This document shows, piece after piece, positions 60,117 through 64,000 of a stretch of DNA of 64,000 bases. How positions within the stretch are numbered: the first letter of the stretch is position 1; every line of letters begins with the position of its first letter. This DNA comes from HGM11416 sp034104345 (GTDB lineage Bacteria > Bacillota > Clostridia > Christensenellales > Borkfalkiaceae), in contig JAXEDY010000028.1 of the NCBI GenBank assembly GCA_034104345.1, positions 12,831 through 76,830 on the forward strand, given 5' to 3'. The translations under genes and the position numbers were made by a program. The notes under the pieces are model-generated. The model saw only the letters and a list, made by a program, of their open reading frames with translations, was not told the DNA's origin and searched no databases.

Positions 60117-62651
60117 TTAGTCGATTATCTCTACTTTCAGGGCTTTGCCTGCAATATCCGCATTGCTTAAACAAACCGAATCGACGCGCTTGCCGTCAAC
60201 ATAAAATTCGCGGGTTTCACCGTTTGCGGTATTCGTTTTTTTCGCGTTCCCGTCGCGGCGATTTTCATAAATAATGGTTATTTCGCCGCCCTTTAAATTG
60301 AGTTTTGCGCTCATTTTATCAAACGCCAAAGTCTTCGGCATTTCTATTTTTAACGAATTAAAATCCGCTTTTATTCCGAACGCGCACAAAAGCAATACTT
60401 TTATAAGAACACAGCCGCTGCCCGTAAACCAGTCGCTCATCGATTCGCCGTCGAGCCCTAATTCTTTATTATAAACATACGAGTTGGGCATTACGAAAGG
60501 CGTTGTGGATATAAAATCGTGCGTTACGGGCAGAATTTTTGCAATCTGCTCCCACGCCTTTTCACTGTCTCCGAGCTTGAAAAGCGACCATATGGCAAAA
60601 AGCGTAGCGTGAATATAGGTGGCACCGTTTTCGGCGGTGCCTTTGGGCAGATGCGTTATGCGCCCTACTTCTTTGTTATCAAGCGTAAAATAAGGTTCGA
60701 ACGTTTTTATCCCGAACTTCGAATCGAGCCGCGCATACGCTTTTTCGATAAATTCTTTCATTTCGGGCATTTGTTCTATCATACCCGAAAGCACAAAAAA
60801 CGCGTTCGACGTTGCGCTGTCGCGCGACGCTCCGTCGTTATCGCAAAACCCGCCCACTTCATAGGTGCGTTTATCGCCCCAGCCGTGCAGAATTTTCTTT
60901 TCGCCGCCCTTTTCGGTTATGGCGAATTCTTTAATTCCGCCTGCTATTTCTTCGGCCTTTTCAAGATATAACTTCGCCTTTTCAAGGCGTATTCCCGTCG
61001 CGTTTAAAATTTCGGCAAGTTCTTTAAGGTTTTTATAAAGTTGCAAGGTTGCCATTACCGAAACGCCGGTGCCGAACTCTTTGTTTGCGTCTTTAGTTTT
61101 GCCAAGCCCGTCGAGAGCGTCGTTCCAGTCGCCGTATAATGCGTGCAGACAATGCGTTTGCTCGTCGACGTTTGCAAGCAAAAAGTCGCATATTGCGATA
61201 AGGTGATCCGCAACGCTGTCTTTTCTGTCTGAAAAATCTATCGTTTGACCTTTAAATTTATAATATCCGCAAATTTCGTTTAAAATCGAATAATCGCCTG
61301 TTAACGAAACGTATCCGTAAACGGTTGAAATTACCCAAACGCCCTGATCGACGTATTCGCGCAAATCCATTTCGGGCAGAACGCTCGGATTATCGGGATA
61401 AGAATATTGCCGGGGGCATCTGCCGTCGTCGCCCACAAAATTAAGCGCTTCTACTATCTTTTTGCGGCAGTAATCCGGAATCCACAACATGGCGGCTTCG
61501 AGTTGTTGAAAAATATCCCTTACGCCGATAAGCGGCCCCGCGTAGTTTTTGGCGCGGGCGCAAAATTCGGTTTGCTTTAAAACGCTTTTTACAAAAGATG
61601 ACAACACAAAGTCGGAAACGCCGAATTTGTTGCCTTTAAATTCGATTTCGGGCAGGTTCTTGCAGACCGATAAAAATTCGTCGGGTTCTTTTTCTTCTTT
61701 ACCAACCGCCGAAACAAGTTTTTGCTTGTCAGGCGACACGGTTATAACGTATTTTACGCTTGCGCTTTCGCCCGCGTTAAGGGTTAAAGGAATAACGTCT
61801 GCCGAAACCGCGCCTTCGGAAAACGCCGTAACTCTTTTCCCGTTTTCGATTTTTCCCGTTTTAAGCGAGCAAGCCGAAGCAAGAGGCAAATGCTGCGCCC
61901 CGCGGAAATTTGCGGGCGAACAAGTTGAATAAACCTTGGTTTTGCCCGCGCCTTCGCCCGCGCGGCGTTCGATCGTCGCATAATGGTTAAGGCAGGTCGT
62001 TCTGTTTAAATATTCGGTGGTTTCGGTTAAAAACCCGAAATCGGTTATGTTGTTCTCACGATACCACTTTGTTTCAATATATTCGAAGTTTTTATGCAAC
62101 AAAATCAAATCGTAATAAGCCGAAAGATATGTGTTTTTTGTTTTTTTGCCGTTGTTTTTTACAAAAACTTCGAAATTTACGCGTTTGTTGCCGTCTACGT
62201 TGGCAAACACCCCGCCAACAAAATTTTCGCTTTCGGCAATATAATATGCGCCGCTATCCGTAAAAACGCAATAGCGTTTAACGCCGTTTTCGCGCGCGTT
62301 TACGCCCGCACCCGTTATCGAAACGGGCAAAAATTCGTTGTTTTCGCCGACTTTATCTCTTTCGCCGTTTTCGCCGAAATAAAAAGCGATTTTCGGATCT
62401 TTTCCGCAATCGAACTCCAAATTATAATTAAAGGTGCTTTCTTCGATTTTAATATTGCCCGAAGAATGCGCCCAAAGCGTAAGCCCGTTTGCCGAATAAG
62501 GTCTGCGCGAATCGCCGAAGTCGCGCGGCAGACACAAAACGTCGTCTGCATTTATAAAATAGCAACCCGACGCGAGTTTGCCGTTTTTTTGCGCAGCGTT
62601 GTCGCTTAAAAATTCGTGAACCTTTTTTATTATTTTTTCAAACTCGTTCAT
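60117..62651 (-). CDS. GH94-family glycoside phosphorylase (cellobiose-phosphorylase-like)
   Basis: An 844-residue cytoplasmic enzyme, no signal peptide. N-terminal beta-sandwich (about 1-320) and an (alpha/alpha)6 barrel with GH94 landmarks: GVRDIFQQLEAAMLW (376-390), GDDGRCPRQYS, DQGVWVI and the catalytic GDWNDAL (507-513), whose Asp is the family's general acid. A C-terminal beta domain follows. GH94 enzymes split beta-linked disaccharides with phosphate to give sugar 1-phosphate. Cellobiose, laminaribiose or chitobiose cannot be separated here. The fit with a ROK glucokinase 6 kb away is suggestive only. Confidence 0.9.
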   Translation of the reverse strand: MNEFEKIIKKVHEFLSDNAAQKNGKLASGCYFINADDVLCLPRDFGDSRRPYSANGLTLWAHSSGNIKIEESTFNYNLEFDCGKDPKIAFYFGENGERDKVGENNEFLPVSITGAGVNARENGVKRYCVFTDSGAYYIAESENFVGGVFANVDGNKRVNFEVFVKNNGKKTKNTYLSAYYDLILLHKNFEYIETKWYRENNITDFGFLTETTEYLNRTTCLNHYATIERRAGEGAGKTKVYSTCSPANFRGAQHLPLASACSLKTGKIENGKRVTAFSEGAVSADVIPLTLNAGESASVKYVITVSPDKQKLVSAVGKEEKEPDEFLSVCKNLPEIEFKGNKFGVSDFVLSSFVKSVLKQTEFCARAKNYAGPLIGVRDIFQQLEAAMLWIPDYCRKKIVEALNFVGDDGRCPRQYSYPDNPSVLPEMDLREYVDQGVWVISTVYGYVSLTGDYSILNEICGYYKFKGQTIDFSDRKDSVADHLIAICDFLLANVDEQTHCLHALYGDWNDALDGLGKTKDANKEFGTGVSVMATLQLYKNLKELAEILNATGIRLEKAKLYLEKAEEIAGGIKEFAITEKGGEKKILHGWGDKRTYEVGGFCDNDGASRDSATSNAFFVLSGMIEQMPEMKEFIEKAYARLDSKFGIKTFEPYFTLDNKEVGRITHLPKGTAENGATYIHATLFAIWSLFKLGDSEKAWEQIAKILPVTHDFISTTPFVMPNSYVYNKELGLDGESMSDWFTGSGCVLIKVLLLCAFGIKADFNSLKIEMPKTLAFDKMSAKLNLKGGEITIIYENRRDGNAKKTNTANGETREFYVDGKRVDSVCLSNADIAGKALKVEIID

Positions 62652-62686
62652 GTTTACACCGAATAAAAAATTTTATTTTTGTTTTA

Positions 62687-62715
62687 ATTTTAACACGCAA
62701 ACGGTGGTTTGTCAA
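62687..62715 (-). promoter_or_regulatory. Promoter of GH94 gene
   Basis: On the minus strand TTGACA (62715-62710), 17 bases, TAAAAT (62692-62687). Confidence 0.85.
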
Positions 62716-62901
62716 CATAAAAAACCAATCATTTTTTCGTTATTTTATCGCATTTTTTAACGATTAAACGATTTGTTCGTTTTTTTATCTTGTTACAGCC
62801 CGATTTGTTCGTTCACCCCGTTCCGTCGGTAAACGTTTCGATTATGCCGGACAAGAGTAAAAACTCTTTTTTAACGCGTAAAAAGCGGCGGACTAAAAAA
62901 T

Positions 62902-63624
62902 TCAGCAACCCAATTCTTCGACGTAGTTAACGTAATCGAGTTCGGAAACAGCCGCAATAATATCTGAGTGCTTAACTTTTTTGCCTACTTTCTTTTTATC
63001 GATAGAAAGCGAAACCGAATAAACGAACAGCCCCGTGTTCATATATGCGGCGTTAAGTTCGATATCGTCGACTTTAAGACCGAGTTTTCGTATTACAGCG
63101 ATAAATTCTTGCAGCGAATTTTTGTTTTTAAGTTCGAGATGGATTTCGAAATAATCGGATTTGCGTTTTAACGAATATTCGAAACGCATAAAACCCGTAA
63201 GGCAAATCATATACGCGGCGAACGAAATAAGCGCGATTAAATAAAGATCGAGCCCGATTAAAACCGACAATATGCAGTTGCCCCAAAGCGCGACCGACGT
63301 TGTAAGCCCTTTTATCTGATTTTTCGAACTGTATAAAATGGTGTTTGAACTTACTATGGCGATGCCTATCATCGTAGCGCCCGTAACCACGGGAACAACT
63401 ACGCCGCATTGCGTTACGAGATATTTATCCACGGCGGCGGCAAGCGCAGATATAAGCGAAACGAGTATAAAAGTTCTTAAGCCCGCGGCATGGCGTTTAG
63501 TAGCGCGTTCGCTTCCTACTATCGCGGCGAGAACTATGGCTAAAACTATTTTTAAAACTACCCCGCCCACGTTCATACCTAAGCACCATTCGCCCATAAG
63601 TTCGGCTAAAACGTCTTTCATCAT
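62902..63624 (-). CDS. MgtC/SapB-family membrane protein
   Basis: A 240-residue protein. Four to five membrane helices carry the MgtC signature (IVGSERATKRHAAGLRTFILVSL). A C-terminal cytoplasmic ACT-like domain follows (FEIHLELKNKNSLQEFIAVIRKLGL). Members help growth in low magnesium or modulate ATP synthase and transport. The ATG is 1 base after the antiporter stop and its AGGAG lies in the last antiporter codons, so the two are translationally coupled. Confidence 0.92.
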   Translation of the reverse strand: MMKDVLAELMGEWCLGMNVGGVVLKIVLAIVLAAIVGSERATKRHAAGLRTFILVSLISALAAAVDKYLVTQCGVVVPVVTGATMIGIAIVSSNTILYSSKNQIKGLTTSVALWGNCILSVLIGLDLYLIALISFAAYMICLTGFMRFEYSLKRKSDYFEIHLELKNKNSLQEFIAVIRKLGLKVDDIELNAAYMNTGLFVYSVSLSIDKKKVGKKVKHSDIIAAVSELDYVNYVEELGC

Positions 63625-63625
63625 T

Positions 63626-64000
63626 CTATCTCCTGTTTATAAATTTTCTGTTTTTATCTTCGTTTATAAGCATTTCTTCCTGCTCGTCTGCGGCGTCGGA
63701 AAAGGCTTTTTCTTCGTCGCTTCGGGCATAATTGCTTTTTTCTATTTCCCTTTGAATTTCGTTCATTCGCTCAATTAAAATTTCGCGCTCGGTTTTTTGA
63801 GGTTCGGGCGCTAAACTTGCGTTAACTTCGGCACCGCCTATCGCGCCCGAAAGCGACAACGCGAGTTTCGCAAGCCCCGGACCTATAAGTTCGTAAAGTA
63901 TGCTCGACGACATTATTATGGTCTGAATAACCGCGCCCGTACTTCCGCCTATGGTTCGCGCCGCAAGTTCCGAAAGACCTATCGCAACGCCCGCCTGCGG
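63626..64000 (-). CDS. Cation/proton antiporter, C-terminal part (cut by window edge)
   Basis: The minus-strand frame is open to base 64000, giving the last 124 residues. Membrane helices with PQAGVAIGLSELAARTIGG and TIIMSSSILYELIGPGLAKLAL match the end of CPA2-type Na+(K+)/H+ exchangers. A charged cytoplasmic tail (about 65 residues, KTEREILIERMNEIQREIEKS) follows. It is co-transcribed with mgtC, suggesting a cation-homeostasis operon. Confidence 0.8.
   Translation of the reverse strand, partial: PQAGVAIGLSELAARTIGGSTGAVIQTIIMSSSILYELIGPGLAKLALSLSGAIGGAEVNASLAPEPQKTEREILIERMNEIQREIEKSNYARSDEEKAFSDAADEQEEMLINEDKNRKFINRR

Noticed and set aside
1..64000. CRISPR array, insertion sequence or prophage
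   Set aside because: No regularly spaced repeats with unique spacers, no transposase, integrase or phage structural genes found; the repeats are dispersed and intergenic.

Overview
The window reads as a chromosomal segment of an anaerobic, low-to-mid GC member of the Bacillota, most likely an uncultured Clostridia. The support is a class III (oxygen-sensitive) ribonucleotide reductase, SpoIIID, SepF, a one-subunit GlyRS, a FeoAB fusion with its Cys-rich partner, an OmpR-type two-component system, and consensus TTGACA-17-TATAAT promoters. No rRNA, tRNA, CRISPR array, intact insertion sequence or prophage was seen. Species-level placement is not possible from the sequence alone.

Layout. 1-24.6 kb (all minus strand) is a surface and secretion block: an InlB-type lipoprotein, an oligopeptide ABC importer (oppABCDF order) whose subunits carry unusual extra domains, a small membrane protein, a 2628-residue secreted subtilase with BspA-type leucine-rich repeats, and four lipoproteins, two of them clear paralogs. 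24.6-25.9 kb is a gene-poor stretch with repeats and a broken gene. 25.9-33.6 kb holds an MFS transporter, a membrane glycosyltransferase, GAPDH, a two-component system with a divergent small-RNA candidate, and ychF. 33.9-39.8 kb holds argS, a HAD phosphatase fused in frame to MscL, a divergent ROK-like protein and an AraC regulator. 39.9-46.3 kb holds a KDPG-aldolase-type protein, a thioredoxin-reductase-like flavoprotein, nrdD with a fused redoxin domain behind three NrdR boxes, and glyS. 46.4-54.6 kb holds feoAB, an acyltransferase, an HtrA-like lipoprotein protease, yggS-sepF, a ROK glucokinase and spoIIID. 54.7-64 kb holds two divergent ABC exporters (one with a YtrA-type GntR repressor), a GNAT enzyme, a GH94 phosphorylase, MgtC and the end of a cation/proton antiporter.

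How parts fit together. The giant subtilase and the peptide importer look like a 'cut outside, import peptides' module. The redoxin-fused NrdD, the neighbouring flavoprotein and the NrdR sites form a dNTP-synthesis unit that probably draws electrons from thiols.

Two observations stand out. (1) The promoter of a ~137-nt small-RNA candidate next to the two-component system shares an 18-base motif with the promoter of the distant HtrA-like protease. The motif contains TTWACC-N5-TTAACT just upstream of the -10. The RNA has a C/U-rich, Shine-Dalgarno-complementary linker between hairpins. Together this resembles the streptococcal CiaRH/htrA/csRNA envelope-stress circuit. (2) An undescribed family of about 11 intergenic repeats has a conserved core (CTATA-RGYC-G-TTATCGGCA) and a closing stem that varies in a compensatory way. 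It occupies five of the six convergent gene junctions, and one copy lies inside a coding sequence.
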